Shown: one piece after another, positions 51,077 to 60,145 of the stretch
Numbering within the stretch: position 1 is the stretch's first letter
Layout of the letters: every line of letters starts with the position of its first letter
NCBI RefSeq assembly: GCF_001424125.1
Contig: NZ_LMQI01000004.1
Span: 124,001 to 188,000 of the forward strand
Length of the DNA stretch: 64,000 bases
Source: Cellulomonas sp. Leaf395
GTDB taxonomy: Bacteria; Actinomycetota; Actinomycetes; Actinomycetales; Cellulomonadaceae
Reading direction: 5' to 3'
The notes under the pieces: model-generated
Databases searched by the model: none
Told to the model about the DNA's origin: nothing
The model's input: the letters and a program-made list of their open reading frames with translations, nothing else
Program-made: the position numbers and the translations under genes

Positions 51077-52504
51077 TCAGGCGTCGAGGAAGCCGACGAG
51101 CGAGTCCGCGAGCCCCGTGTACGACGCGGGGGTGAGGTCGACGAGTCGTGCGGCGACGTCGTCGGGAAGCCCGAGCCCGCCGATGAACTCGCGCATGTCC
51201 GCGGCGGTCAGGCGCCGACCGCGGGTCAGCTCCTTGAGCCGCTCGTACGGGTTCTCCATGCCGGTGACACCCGCGACGGAGGCGGCGCGCATGGCCGACT
51301 GGACCGGCTCGCCGAGGACCTCCCAGTTCTCGTCGAGCTCGCGCGCCAGCAGCGCCTCGTCGACCGACAGGGCCTGCAGCCCGCGGGCCACGTTGTCGAT
51401 GGCCAGGAGCGAGTGCCCGAACGCCGGGCCGATGTTGCGCTGCGTCGTGGAGTCGGTCAGGTCCCGCTGCAACCGGCTGGTCACCAGGGTGCTCGCCAGG
51501 GTGTCCAGCAGGGCGCTCGACAGCTCGAGGTTGGCCTCGGCGTTCTCGAACCGGATCGGGTTGACCTTGTGCGGCATGGTCGAGCTGCCCGTCGCGCCCG
51601 CCACCGGGATCTGGATGAAGACCCCGCGCGAGATGTACGTCCATACGTCGGTGGCCAGGTTGTGCAGCACCCGGTTGAACCGCGCGACGTCCGCGTACAG
51701 CTCGGCCTGCCAGTCGTGCGACTCGATCTGGGTGGTCAGCGGGTTCCACGTCAGCCCGAGGTGCTCGACGAACGCCTTGCTGACCGCCGGCCAGTCCGCC
51801 CCCGGCACCGCCACGACGTGCGCGCCATAGGTGCCCGTCGCACCGTTGAGCTTGCCCAGGTACTCGTCGGACCCGATGCGCGCGAGCTGGCGCCGCAACC
51901 GGTGCGCCAGGACCGCGAGCTCCTTGCCGAGCGTCGTCGGCGTCGCCGGCTGCCCGTGCGTCAGGGCGAGCATCGGCTGGTCCTTCAGCGACCGCGCGAG
52001 CTCGGCGACCTGGTCGACGAGGGCGGTCGCGGCCGGAGCCCAGACGTCCCGCACCGCACCGCGGACCATGAGCGCGTACGACAGGTTGTTGATGTCCTCG
52101 CTGGTGCACGCGAAGTGCACCAGCTCCCCGACGTCGTGCAGCGCCGACCCCTCCGGCGCGGCCGCCAGCCGGCTCTTGAGGAAGTACTCGACGGCCTTCA
52201 CGTCGTGCACGGTGATCTTCTCGATCGCCGCCAGCTCTGCGACCTCGTCGGGCCCGAACGTCGCGACCACGTCCCGCAGGTACGCCACGTCCGCGTCCGT
52301 CAGCGCCGGGGCCCCAGGCACGACCCCGTTCGAGGTCAGGTGGATCAGCCACTCGACCTCGACGTGCACCCGCTCGCGGTTGAGGGCCGCCTCGCTCAGG
52401 TGGTCGACCAGCGGCGCGACAGCCGCGCGGTAGCGGCCGTCGAGCGGGCCGAGGGCGATGTGGGGGGTGACGTCCGCGAGCCGGACACGTGCGGGGGAGG
52501 TCAT
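51077..52504 (-). CDS. purB: Adenylosuccinate lyase
   Basis: A 475-residue fumarase/aspartase-superfamily enzyme acting twice in purine synthesis (SAICAR to AICAR and adenylosuccinate to AMP). Signatures: FACTSEDINNLSYALMVRG, MLALTHGQPATPTTLGKELAVLAHRL, the flexible catalytic loop GSSTMPHKVNPIRFENAEANLEL and the terminal GFLDA. Its length of 475 matches the long PurB type. The ATG at 52504 is supported by the protein start MTSPARVRLADVTPHIALGPLDGRYR. Monocistronic as far as can be seen. Confidence 0.96.
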   Translation of the reverse strand: MTSPARVRLADVTPHIALGPLDGRYRAAVAPLVDHLSEAALNRERVHVEVEWLIHLTSNGVVPGAPALTDADVAYLRDVVATFGPDEVAELAAIEKITVHDVKAVEYFLKSRLAAAPEGSALHDVGELVHFACTSEDINNLSYALMVRGAVRDVWAPAATALVDQVAELARSLKDQPMLALTHGQPATPTTLGKELAVLAHRLRRQLARIGSDEYLGKLNGATGTYGAHVVAVPGADWPAVSKAFVEHLGLTWNPLTTQIESHDWQAELYADVARFNRVLHNLATDVWTYISRGVFIQIPVAGATGSSTMPHKVNPIRFENAEANLELSSALLDTLASTLVTSRLQRDLTDSTTQRNIGPAFGHSLLAIDNVARGLQALSVDEALLARELDENWEVLGEPVQSAMRAASVAGVTGMENPYERLKELTRGRRLTAADMREFIGGLGLPDDVAARLVDLTPASYTGLADSLVGFLDA

Positions 52505-52602
52505 GTAGGCATCATCCCAGAGCGGGCCGGACGGGATCGGCCGTGTCCGAAGGCGTAGCCCTAGGCTGCCCACGACCGCCTCCCCCGTCGTCGGAAGAGC
52601 CC

Positions 52603-52977
52603 ATGAACATCGCCCTGTGGATCGCCGCTGCCCTGCTCGCCATCGCGTTCCTGGCGACCGGCCTGCTGAAGATCACGCGGTCGAAAGAGCAGCTCGCTGC
52701 GGCGGGGATGGGCTGGACCGAGGGCTTCAGCCCGTCGACCATCACGGCGATCGGCGTCGCCGAGGTGCTGGGCGCGATCGGCCTGATCCTGCCCGCGGTG
52801 CTCGACGTCGCGCCGGTGCTCGTGCCCGTCGCCGCCGTCGGTCTGGCCCTCGTCATGGTCGCCGCGGCTACCACCCACCTGCTCCGCAAGGAGACGCGGA
52901 TGGTCGTGCTCAACGTCGTCCTGCTCGCGCTGGCGCTGTTCGTCGCGTGGGGACGGTTCGGGCCGTACGCCTTCTGA
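52603..52977 (+). CDS. DoxX family membrane protein
   Basis: A 124-residue four-helix membrane protein: WIAAALLAIAFLATGLLKITRSKEQLAAAGMGW at the N-terminus, then AIGVAEVLGAIGLILPAVL, the DoxX/DoxX-like pattern. Such small proteins are often linked to redox or oxidative stress, but no precise role is known. It is divergent from purB, with 98 bases between. A weak GGAAGAG precedes the ATG. Confidence 0.87.
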   Translation: MNIALWIAAALLAIAFLATGLLKITRSKEQLAAAGMGWTEGFSPSTITAIGVAEVLGAIGLILPAVLDVAPVLVPVAAVGLALVMVAAATTHLLRKETRMVVLNVVLLALALFVAWGRFGPYAF

Positions 52978-53149
52978 CGTCGGGCAGAAGTGGTGCGGCA
53001 GTCTGCGGTACGTTTCGCAAATCGCTACATTCCGGACATCGATGCGACGCTGCACCGTCTCGGTCACCACTGTCCCCGTCGCTCCGTTGCCCATCGCCGG
53101 CACCCGCGGCACGCCGGGTGGAGCACTGAGCGCGCACGAGGAGGAACGC

Positions 53150-53722
53150 ATGAAGAACGTCCGAACGGGCCGCATCGGCGCCGCCGTGGGGGTGCTCGTC
53201 CTCACGCTGGTCGGCGTCGCCGCACCGGCTGGAGCGACCCCCCCGAGCGAGAGCTGGCAGGAGACGTGGGACGACACCGACGTCGTCGTGTGCGACGGGG
53301 GAACCGCCGACACGTCGGATGACCTCACGATCGAGGGGCACATCGTCGGCTCCATGGACTTCGTGCTGCGGGAACGAGGCAACACCGGGCTGTACTACAT
53401 CGCGATCCACGGTCAGGAGAGCGGCACGTACACCAACGTCGACAACGACCTGTACTGGACCTCGACGAACACCTGGCGCGAGAAGGACCTCGACGTCTCC
53501 GAGGACGAGGACGGGATCCTCACCATCCGCGTCGGAACCTCGTTCTTGTTCAAGGTGCACAGCGCGGACGGCATCCCCGGCGGCGTCAACGCCGGCCGCT
53601 CCGAGTTCACCATCGTCTACGACCCCGCGACCGACACCGAGCTCTCCTTCACGGTGACCAAGGAGGTCGGTGCGCGGACGACCACCGACTTCTGCGACGA
53701 CGCCTTCCGGTACACCAGCTGA
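53150..53722 (+). CDS. Small secreted protein, unknown function
   Basis: A 190-residue protein with an N-terminal signal peptide (MKNVRTGRIGAAVGVLVL and TLVGVAAPAGA), cut after AGA, and a mature part of about 160 residues that is acidic and rich in beta strands (DDLTIEGHIVGSMDFVLRERG, YYIAIHGQESGTYTNV). Two cysteines, in VVVCDGG and TDFCDD, could form one disulfide. Start at 53150 is preceded by GAGGAGGAA. I do not recognise the family; extracellular location is inferred from the signal. Confidence 0.78.
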   Translation: MKNVRTGRIGAAVGVLVLTLVGVAAPAGATPPSESWQETWDDTDVVVCDGGTADTSDDLTIEGHIVGSMDFVLRERGNTGLYYIAIHGQESGTYTNVDNDLYWTSTNTWREKDLDVSEDEDGILTIRVGTSFLFKVHSADGIPGGVNAGRSEFTIVYDPATDTELSFTVTKEVGARTTTDFCDDAFRYTS

Positions 53723-53745
53723 TCCGGCGTCGTCCGAAGCCCGAT

Positions 53746-53784
53746 CGATCACGGAGGCGGTGCGTCGCCCCGCCTCCGTGATCG
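53746..53784. terminator. Terminator hairpin
   Basis: CGATCACGGAGGCGG (53746-53760) pairs perfectly over 15 bases with CCGCCTCCGTGATCG (53770-53784), after the secreted protein gene. Confidence 0.83.
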
Positions 53785-53896
53785 TCGTCGCGCCGCCGGA
53801 CTCGAGATGGTGATCTGATCCGTCCGAGGCGACACTCCGATCAGTAGCCTGTGCCCACCGGCGCAGGTGGTCGGTCCCCCGACGACGAGGAGCCCC

Positions 53897-54613
53897 GTGG
53901 CGACGCAGGCTCGCAGGCCGAGCGCGGTCCTGCTCGTGGGAGCGTTCGTCGTCGTCGCGGTGCTCGGGTCGGCGCTGGCGGGACCGCTACGGCTGGTGCA
54001 GCGGAACGCGGACGGACCGTTCGTCATCCCCACGTTCGCACCACCGACGACCACCAGGACGCCGATCCCGTTCGAGCAGATGCTCGGTGCCGACCAGGTA
54101 CCCGTGCAGACCCAGCGCTGGATCTACCTCGTGGGCCTCTTCGTCGCGGGCCTCCTGCTGGCCGTCGCGCTCGGTCTGCTGGTCCGGTGGATCCGGCGGC
54201 TGCTCGACCAGCGGGCGCCGTACGACGCCGACGCGGCCGACCCCGACGTCGAGCTCGGCGGGGACGTCCAGGACAGCGCGACACCGGCGCTGCGCGAGGG
54301 CGTCCGACGGGCCACGCAGGTGCTCGAGGAGGAGGTGCCGCCCGGCGACGCGGTGATCGCGGCGTGGGTGGCGCTCGAGGCGTCAGCCGAGCGCAGCGGG
54401 CTGGTGCGGGACCGTGCGCAGACCGCGACGGAGTTCACCGTCGAGGTCCTCGACGCCACCCGGGCGGACCCCGAGGCGACGCGCGTCCTGCTCCAGCTGT
54501 ACCTGGCGGCGCGGTACTCGGAGCACGTCCTGACATCTCGTGACGTGGACCAGGCCCGGTCGAGCCTGGCGGCGATCGCCGTCGACCTGACCCGGCGGGC
54601 GGAGGACGCATGA
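53897..54613 (+). CDS. DUF4129 domain membrane protein
   Basis: A 238-residue protein. A signal-anchor helix near residue 15 and a second membrane helix near 75-97 (IYLVGLFVAGLLLAVALGLLV) frame an extracytoplasmic loop rich in Pro and Thr; the C-terminal third, ERSGLVRDRAQTATEFTVEVL, has the DUF4129 helical signature. In actinobacteria DUF4129 proteins lead clusters with MoxR and DUF58 genes and are thought to help assemble or mature envelope proteins. GTG start with GAGGAG; its end overlaps the next gene by four bases. Confidence 0.85.
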   Translation: MATQARRPSAVLLVGAFVVVAVLGSALAGPLRLVQRNADGPFVIPTFAPPTTTRTPIPFEQMLGADQVPVQTQRWIYLVGLFVAGLLLAVALGLLVRWIRRLLDQRAPYDADAADPDVELGGDVQDSATPALREGVRRATQVLEEEVPPGDAVIAAWVALEASAERSGLVRDRAQTATEFTVEVLDATRADPEATRVLLQLYLAARYSEHVLTSRDVDQARSSLAAIAVDLTRRAEDA

Positions 54614-55095
54614 GGTGGGACTGGCGACCGCCCGCGGGGTTCGTCGCGGCCTTTGTCGCGTGCCTGGCGGGCGGGCTCACCGTGGTGTCGGCGGGGCTCG
54701 TGGGACTGCTCGTGGCGGTGGCCGTGCTGCTGCTCACGCGGCTGGACGGAGCGCCCGATCCTGGCTGGGACCGCCGGCACTACGACCACCGGCACGGTGC
54801 CCGCGGGGAGGTGCAGGACCTCGCGTGGGGGATGGTCGGCCGGGACGGGCGGATCGGTGAGCGTGTCCTGCGCCAGCTGCGCGACGTGGCGCGGAGCCGG
54901 CTCGCGCGGCACGGACGCACGATGGACGACGCCGACATCGAGCAGGTGCTCGGTTCCCGTGCGCTCAGGACGCTGACCCGCACCCGCTCGCCCCTGCCCA
55001 GCGTCGCCGACGTGCGGCACACCTTGGACGTGCTCGACCGCCTCGGACCCGAGCGAGAGACCCCGACCCACGACCCCCGGGAGCCCCGGCCATGA
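54610..55095 (+). CDS. Membrane-anchored protein of the MoxR cluster, unknown function
   Basis: A 161-residue protein with two closely spaced membrane helices (residues 11-46, rich in Gly, Ala and Val) and a basic C-terminal soluble part with RRHYDHRHGARGEVQDLAWGM and DIEQVLGSRALRTLTRTRSPL. It overlaps DUF4129 and MoxR genes by four bases each, so it is part of a single transcript. Function unknown. Confidence 0.75.
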   Translation: MRWDWRPPAGFVAAFVACLAGGLTVVSAGLVGLLVAVAVLLLTRLDGAPDPGWDRRHYDHRHGARGEVQDLAWGMVGRDGRIGERVLRQLRDVARSRLARHGRTMDDADIEQVLGSRALRTLTRTRSPLPSVADVRHTLDVLDRLGPERETPTHDPREPRP

Positions 55096-56075
55096 CTGAG
55101 CAGCAGCCCACCACCCTGACCGTCGCGCAGGTCGCGGACCGCGGGAGCGCGGTGCTCGACGAGGTCGCGACGCTCGTCGTCGGCATGCGTGAGCCGCTGA
55201 AGGTCGCGCTGGCGGCCGTCCTCGGCGGCGGGCACGTGCTGTTCGAGGACGTGCCCGGACTCGGCAAGACGCTGGCCGCGCGCAGCCTGGCGACCGCCCT
55301 GGGGCTCGCGTTCCGTCGGGTGCAGTGCACGCCCGACCTGCTGCCGTCGGACATCACGGGGTCGAGCGTCTTCGACCCGTCGACGGCGTCGTTCGCGTTC
55401 CGCCCCGGCCCGGTCTTCGCGGGGCTGCTCCTGGCCGACGAGATCAACCGGACCGCCCCGAAGACCCAGTCCGCGCTGCTGGAGGCGATGGCCGAGCGGC
55501 AGGTCACCGTCGACGGGGAGACGTACCGGCTGCCCGACCCGTTCCACGTGGTCGCCACGTCGAACCCCGTCGAGTACGAGGGCACGTACCCGCTGCCCGA
55601 GGCACAGCTCGACCGGTTCATGGTCCGCGTCGCAGTCGGCTACCCCGAGCGCGATGCCGAGGTCGACGTGCTGTCCCGGCGGCTCGCACGGCGGCAGGAG
55701 ATGGGGTCGGTGCGGACCGTCGTCGACGCCGCGACGCTGCGCGCGATGCAGGCGGGCGTCGAGGCCGTCACGGTCGACGTCGACATCCTGCGGTACTGCG
55801 TCGACCTCGCGGCGGCCACCCGGGCGCACGACGCCGTCGAGGTCGGCGCCTCGCCGCGCGGGTCGCAGGCGCTGGTGCTCGTCGCGCGGTCGCTCGCCGT
55901 GCTGTCCGGGCGGGACTTCGTGACGCCCGAGGACGTCAAGGCCGTGGCCGTGCCCGCCCTGGCGCACCGGCTCTCCCTGACCCCGCAGGCATGGGCGACG
56001 GGTACCGCGCCGCAGGGGGTCGTCTCCGACGTCCTGACGCGGGTGGCGGGTCCGACGACGGCGCGACGCCTATGA
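55092..56075 (+). CDS. MoxR family AAA+ ATPase
   Basis: A 327-residue AAA+ ATPase with Walker A in GHVLFEDVPGLGKTLAARSLA, Walker B in GLLLADEINRTAPKTQSALLEAM, and sensor-1 in VVATSNPVEYEG, and a MoxR-type C-terminal helical part. MoxR proteins act as chaperones that load or activate partner proteins, often with a von Willebrand factor/DUF58 protein, here encoded downstream with a four-base overlap. Confidence 0.95.
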   Translation: MTEQQPTTLTVAQVADRGSAVLDEVATLVVGMREPLKVALAAVLGGGHVLFEDVPGLGKTLAARSLATALGLAFRRVQCTPDLLPSDITGSSVFDPSTASFAFRPGPVFAGLLLADEINRTAPKTQSALLEAMAERQVTVDGETYRLPDPFHVVATSNPVEYEGTYPLPEAQLDRFMVRVAVGYPERDAEVDVLSRRLARRQEMGSVRTVVDAATLRAMQAGVEAVTVDVDILRYCVDLAAATRAHDAVEVGASPRGSQALVLVARSLAVLSGRDFVTPEDVKAVAVPALAHRLSLTPQAWATGTAPQGVVSDVLTRVAGPTTARRL

Positions 56076-57343
56076 CCTGGGCGCGCTCGCGGGCGAGCGT
56101 CACCGGGGTTGCCGCCGGTCTCGTGCTGGTGGCGCTCGGTGCGCTGCTCGGGCGCCCGGACGTCGCGGTGCTCGGTGTGGCGCCCATCATCGCGGGGGTC
56201 TGGGACTGGCACCGTCGGCCGTCGGTGGACCCCACCGTGCGGATGGGGCCGTCGGCCGCACCGCCGACCGCGGGGACGCTGCGTGCCGACGCCGTGGTCG
56301 TGTCGCCCGGCACGGTGCTCGTCGGAGCCCGCCGCGGTGCCCGCGTGCTGCTCGACGCGTGGGTGCTGGTGGACGGCACCCGGCACCTGTCGCTCGTCGT
56401 GCACACCGTCCGGACCGGGCCGCAGGATCTCGCCTTCGTCGACGTGCAGGGCGTCGGCCCCGGCGCGGCGAGCGTCTCGGAGCCCAGCCCGCCCGCGACC
56501 CGCTCCGCCCTCGTGCTCCCCGGCGCTCGCCCGCTCGGCGAGCTGCCCCTGCCGCCACGGCTGCGCGGGCTCACCGGCGCGCACGAGTCCCGACGGCCCG
56601 GTGAGGGCGGCGGGCTGCGGGACGTGCACCCGTTCGCGCCCGGCGACCGGCTGCGGCGGATCGACTGGCGGGTCACCGCCAGGCGTGCCCCCGACCTGCA
56701 CGAGCTCTACGTCCGGCGGGAGCACGCGCTCGCGGAGGCAGTCGTCGTCCTGGTCGTGGACTCCCGCGACGACGTCGGCCCCGACCCGATGACTTGGCGC
56801 GGCTCGATCCCGCCGAAGGCCCAGGACCCGACCTCGCTGGACCTGGCCCGGCAGGCCGCCTCGTCGGCCGCGCAGGGGTTCCTCGACCTGGGCGACCGGG
56901 TGGGTCTCGACGACCTCGGCGCGGTGCGGCGACCGCTCCCGCCGGGTGGGGGCCGACGACAGCTCGACCGCATCCGCCACGCACTGGCCCTGACGCGGCC
57001 CGAGGGTGACCCGCTGCGCCGCCTGCGTCCGCCGCGGATCCCGTCGGGCGCCCTCGTGATGCTCTTCTCGACGTTCCTCGACGACGAGGCCGCCCTGGTC
57101 GCGTCCGTCTGGCGCCGTGCCGGGCACCGCGTGGTCGCGGTCGACGTGCTGCCGACCCTGCGCGAGCGGCACCTCGGCGACCGGGAGCGGCTCGCGATGC
57201 AGATGATCCGGATGGCACGCGAGGACCGGCTGGCCGAGCTGGCCGACCTCGACGTCGAGCTGGTGACCTGGCGGGAGTCGCCGCACGTCGCGCTGGCCTC
57301 GCTGGCTCGGCGTGCGCAGCGCAGGGCGGGGGCCGCGCGATGA
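56072..57343 (+). CDS. DUF58 domain protein (MoxR partner)
   Basis: A 423-residue protein. Two N-terminal membrane helices (about residues 8-44) precede a soluble domain with LRDVHPFAPGDRLRRIDWRVTARRAPDL, the DUF58 signature, and a von Willebrand-like AVVVLVVDSRDDVG segment. It is the usual partner of MoxR ATPases and may help fold or insert envelope complexes. It overlaps the MoxR gene and the next membrane protein gene by four bases. Confidence 0.9.
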   Translation: MTWARSRASVTGVAAGLVLVALGALLGRPDVAVLGVAPIIAGVWDWHRRPSVDPTVRMGPSAAPPTAGTLRADAVVVSPGTVLVGARRGARVLLDAWVLVDGTRHLSLVVHTVRTGPQDLAFVDVQGVGPGAASVSEPSPPATRSALVLPGARPLGELPLPPRLRGLTGAHESRRPGEGGGLRDVHPFAPGDRLRRIDWRVTARRAPDLHELYVRREHALAEAVVVLVVDSRDDVGPDPMTWRGSIPPKAQDPTSLDLARQAASSAAQGFLDLGDRVGLDDLGAVRRPLPPGGGRRQLDRIRHALALTRPEGDPLRRLRPPRIPSGALVMLFSTFLDDEAALVASVWRRAGHRVVAVDVLPTLRERHLGDRERLAMQMIRMAREDRLAELADLDVELVTWRESPHVALASLARRAQRRAGAAR

Positions 57344-57852
57344 GCGAGGTGACCGTCGACCTCGTCCGGCCGATGCCGTCCTGGGTCCTGCGCGGGGTGG
57401 TGGCGGTGCTCGGTGCGGTGACCCTTCTCGTCGCGTTCGCCGGGTCGCGGCCTCATCAGTTGCTCGTCGCGGGGTTCGTCGCGCTGGTCGTCGCGACGGC
57501 GGTGGTCCCGGGTCTCGGCCTGACGGCGCTCGTCGTCCTGGTCGTCGCGATGCGGGTGGTCACCGGGGAGCCGCCGCCGCTCGGCATCGTCATGCTCCTG
57601 GTCCTGCTGGTGCACCTGACGCTCTGGGCGGGTGCGCTCGCGGCGCGGACCTCGTGGCGGACGCGGGTCGAGCTCGGCGTCGTGGTGCACGGGCTGCGTG
57701 ACGTCGCGACGGTGCAGGTCGGGGCCCAGGTGCTGGCCGTGGTGGCGACGGTGCTCGGCGGGGTGTCGCTCGGCGTCGGCGACCTCTGGCGCGCGCTCGC
57801 TCTCGTGGCGGCCCTCGGGGCGTCGGCGCTGCTCCTGCCGCGCCGGCCGTAG
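57340..57852 (+). CDS. Membrane protein closing the MoxR-DUF58 operon
   Basis: A 170-residue protein with about five membrane helices and very few charges. It begins MSEVTVDLVRPMPSWVLRGV and has conserved-looking RTSWRTRVELGVVVHGLRDVA between helices 4 and 5. No family recognised; it follows DUF58 by overlap and belongs to the same transcript. Confidence 0.78.
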   Translation: MSEVTVDLVRPMPSWVLRGVVAVLGAVTLLVAFAGSRPHQLLVAGFVALVVATAVVPGLGLTALVVLVVAMRVVTGEPPPLGIVMLLVLLVHLTLWAGALAARTSWRTRVELGVVVHGLRDVATVQVGAQVLAVVATVLGGVSLGVGDLWRALALVAALGASALLLPRRP

Positions 57853-57945
57853 GTGTCCGCCGCGCGGCGCCGAGTCGGCGTGGCGATCGAGCCGCCCACA
57901 GCCCACGGGGTCCACAGGGCTTCCCTGCGAGCACGCGGGGCTTCG

Positions 57946-57951
57946 TAGCGT
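57946..57951 (+). promoter_or_regulatory. -10 element of a probable leaderless promoter
   Basis: TAGCGT lies seven bases before the ATG of the WXG100-like gene, with no Shine-Dalgarno sequence between. Confidence 0.42.
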
Positions 57952-57958
57952 CTCGGGC

Positions 57959-58183
57959 ATGCCCTACGACGCACTGCCCCTCGTCCTGCGAGCGCTCGAC
58001 GACGTCGAGAGCGTGTCTCGGAACCTGCGTGGCGCCGCGCAGACGCGGTGGTCGTCCGACGCCGCCGACCGGTTCCGCGTCGCCCTCGACGAGGCGCACG
58101 GCCGCGTGCACGACGTACGGATCGCGGTCGAGCGGACCGTGCAGCCGGTCGCCGCGGCAGGCCTCGGGGTGGGCGGCCGGTGA
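57959..58183 (+). CDS. Small WXG100/ESAT-6-like helical protein
   Basis: A 74-residue helical protein: RALDDVESVSRNLRGAAQTR then WSSDAADRFRVALDEAHGR, where a Trp at the turn of two helices followed by spaced Ala/Phe resembles the WxG-type hairpin, although the third motif residue is Ser, not Gly. Such proteins are substrates or adaptors of type VII secretion. The next gene encodes a lipase-like protein that starts inside its stop codon (GTGA). Start chosen by the leaderless -10 element. Confidence 0.6.
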   Translation: MPYDALPLVLRALDDVESVSRNLRGAAQTRWSSDAADRFRVALDEAHGRVHDVRIAVERTVQPVAAAGLGVGGR

Positions 58184-59685
58184 GCGGCAGCGCCACCGAC
58201 GTCGCCACCGGGTACCGCGTCGCCGGCGGTCCCGGGCCGACCGTCGCCGACCTGGAGGAGCTGGCGTACGCCTGCCGGCTGCTCGAGGGCGCAGCGGACC
58301 GGCTCGACGCCGTGTCCTGGACCTTGGTGCGAGCGTCGCAGGCGTGCGACCCGCTGAGCCCGGCCGGGATCGAGGCTCGACGGGCCCTCGCGGCCGTGTC
58401 GGAGGGCCGGAGCTCCCCGTGGCGGGTCGCGGACCACCTGCGGGAGCTCGCGGCGGCGCTGCGCCGGGTGGTCGAGCTGTACACGGAGGCCGAGTCGTTC
58501 GCGCACCGGGCCTTCCGGGTCGGCGTCGTCACGGTCGCGGGGGAGCTCGGGGAGCGGCCGATCCTCGCGGCGACGCTCGGCGTGATCGGTGCCGGCATCG
58601 CCGCGGCGGCCCTGGGCGGCGTGGTCACCGGCATCGTGGGGCGGTCGGTGCTGTTCCAACGGCCGGATCCTTTCCTCCCCCTGATCGCTCACCACGCCCG
58701 CCGCGCGGCAGGGGCACTGCCCGGCGCGCTCACCGCCGACGGTCGCGCGGAGTTGGAGATGCTGGCGCTCGGCGCGTTCGTCCGCGCGTCCGCGCGCGGG
58801 CGGCAGGTCCCGACCCTGCGACCGGTCCCCGACGGCGCTCACATGCTCTTCGAGGCGGTGCCGTCGGCCGGGCCGACCGCCCTGCTGCTGCGCGCCGACC
58901 CGCCCCAGCTGCCCGCGCCGCGGACCGTGGCGGCCGTCCTCGAGAACGTGGCCCGCAGCTACGACCGCGAGCCCACCCCGTTCCGCCCGGGAACACCCGA
59001 GGGCGCGGTCTCCGTCCAGCTGCTCACGCATCCCGACGGCACACGCGCGTGGGTGGTCGAGATCCCCGGCACGGAGGACTGGGGCCTCAATGACGACAAC
59101 ACGATGGACGCGACGACCGGCGGCCGTCTCCTGGCAGGGCTCGCGGACGACATGACCGACGCCGTGCTCGACGCCATGCGGCTGTCGGGGGTCGGGCCCG
59201 ACGAGCCCGTCATGCTGGCCGGCCACAGCCAGGGCGGGATGGTGGCCATGTCGGTCGCGTCAGCCGTCGGCAGTGCGTACTCGGTGCGCGCCGTGGTGAC
59301 TGCCGGGGCGCCGGACATCCCGGCGCCGGCACCGTCGGGGGTGCAGGTGCGGCACTACCGGCACGCGGAGGACATCGTCCCGGACCTGGACGGCACTCCG
59401 GACCAGCCGGGTGCGGACGTCACGGTCGTCAGCAGGGACCTGGGCGCCACCGGCGGACCGACCAGCGCGTCGATCGAGGAGGCGCACTCGGTGCGCCGCT
59501 ACGTCCAGACCGCCGCTCGGGCGGACCGGGAGCTCGCGGGGAGCCCCGGCATGCGGGCGTTCGACGCCGCCGCCCAGGAAGTGCTCGGACCGGACGGGAC
59601 GACCGCCGTCACCCGCCAGTTCCAGGTGACGCGCGACCCGGCGCTGGTCGCCGCGCAGCCACCCCGGATGTCGCCTAGTAGGTGA
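58180..59685 (+). CDS. Alpha/beta hydrolase (lipase-like), candidate type VII effector
   Basis: A 501-residue protein. The N-terminal third is helical and alanine-rich with a central hydrophobic stretch (GVIGAGIAAAALGGVVTGIVG, about residues 132-152) and resembles LXG-like or WXG-coupled domains; the C-terminal half is an alpha/beta hydrolase with the nucleophile elbow GHSQGG (Ser350) and VRHYRHAEDIVPDLDG. It starts by overlapping the upstream WXG100-like gene, so the two are co-translated. A secreted lipase or phospholipase acting on other cells or on the host envelope is the guess. It ends 11 bases inside the convergent membrane protein gene. Confidence 0.78.
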   Translation: MSGSATDVATGYRVAGGPGPTVADLEELAYACRLLEGAADRLDAVSWTLVRASQACDPLSPAGIEARRALAAVSEGRSSPWRVADHLRELAAALRRVVELYTEAESFAHRAFRVGVVTVAGELGERPILAATLGVIGAGIAAAALGGVVTGIVGRSVLFQRPDPFLPLIAHHARRAAGALPGALTADGRAELEMLALGAFVRASARGRQVPTLRPVPDGAHMLFEAVPSAGPTALLLRADPPQLPAPRTVAAVLENVARSYDREPTPFRPGTPEGAVSVQLLTHPDGTRAWVVEIPGTEDWGLNDDNTMDATTGGRLLAGLADDMTDAVLDAMRLSGVGPDEPVMLAGHSQGGMVAMSVASAVGSAYSVRAVVTAGAPDIPAPAPSGVQVRHYRHAEDIVPDLDGTPDQPGADVTVVSRDLGATGGPTSASIEEAHSVRRYVQTAARADRELAGSPGMRAFDAAAQEVLGPDGTTAVTRQFQVTRDPALVAAQPPRMSPSR

Positions 59686-60088
59686 TCTCGGTGGAGGAGG
59701 AGGTCACGACCACGCGGTTGCCGGGGATGAGGACCGACAGGACGAGGCTGACGATCGAGATGATGATTGCGGCCCAGCACGCGACGCCGAAGTTGTCGAT
59801 CCGCAGACCCCAGTCCGTCGCCTCCGTGATCCAGGCGGTCAGCATGAGCATGAGGGCGTTCACGATGATGGTGAACAGGCCGAGGGTGAGGATGTACAGC
59901 GGGATCGAGATGAACGCCACGATCGGTTTGACGATGGCGTTGACCAGCCCGAACACCAGCGCGATGAGCAGGATGATCGCGAGCGTCTCCCAGTTGCTGT
60001 CACCACCGACGATCGACAGACCCGGCAGGATCAGCGTCGCGAACCAGATGGCGACACCGTTGATGAGCACGCGGACGAAGAAGGCCAT
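59675..60088 (-). CDS. Phage holin family membrane protein (PF04020-like)
   Basis: A 137-residue protein with four membrane helices: MAFFVRVLINGVAIWFATLILPGLSI, LAIILLIALVFGLVNAIVKPIV, FISIPLYILTLGLFTIIVNALMLMLTAWI, and AAIIISIVSLVLSVLIPG. This is the mycobacterial four-TMS holin-like family (YvlD-type), whose members are chromosomal and not tied to phages. It overlaps the end of the convergent lipase-like gene by 11 bases. Confidence 0.85.
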   Translation of the reverse strand: MAFFVRVLINGVAIWFATLILPGLSIVGGDSNWETLAIILLIALVFGLVNAIVKPIVAFISIPLYILTLGLFTIIVNALMLMLTAWITEATDWGLRIDNFGVACWAAIIISIVSLVLSVLIPGNRVVVTSSSTEITY

Positions 60089-60145
60089 GCACCGATCCTG
60101 CCACCGGTCGGCGGTGCCCGGTGCGCGCGGTGGCATGCTGAACCC

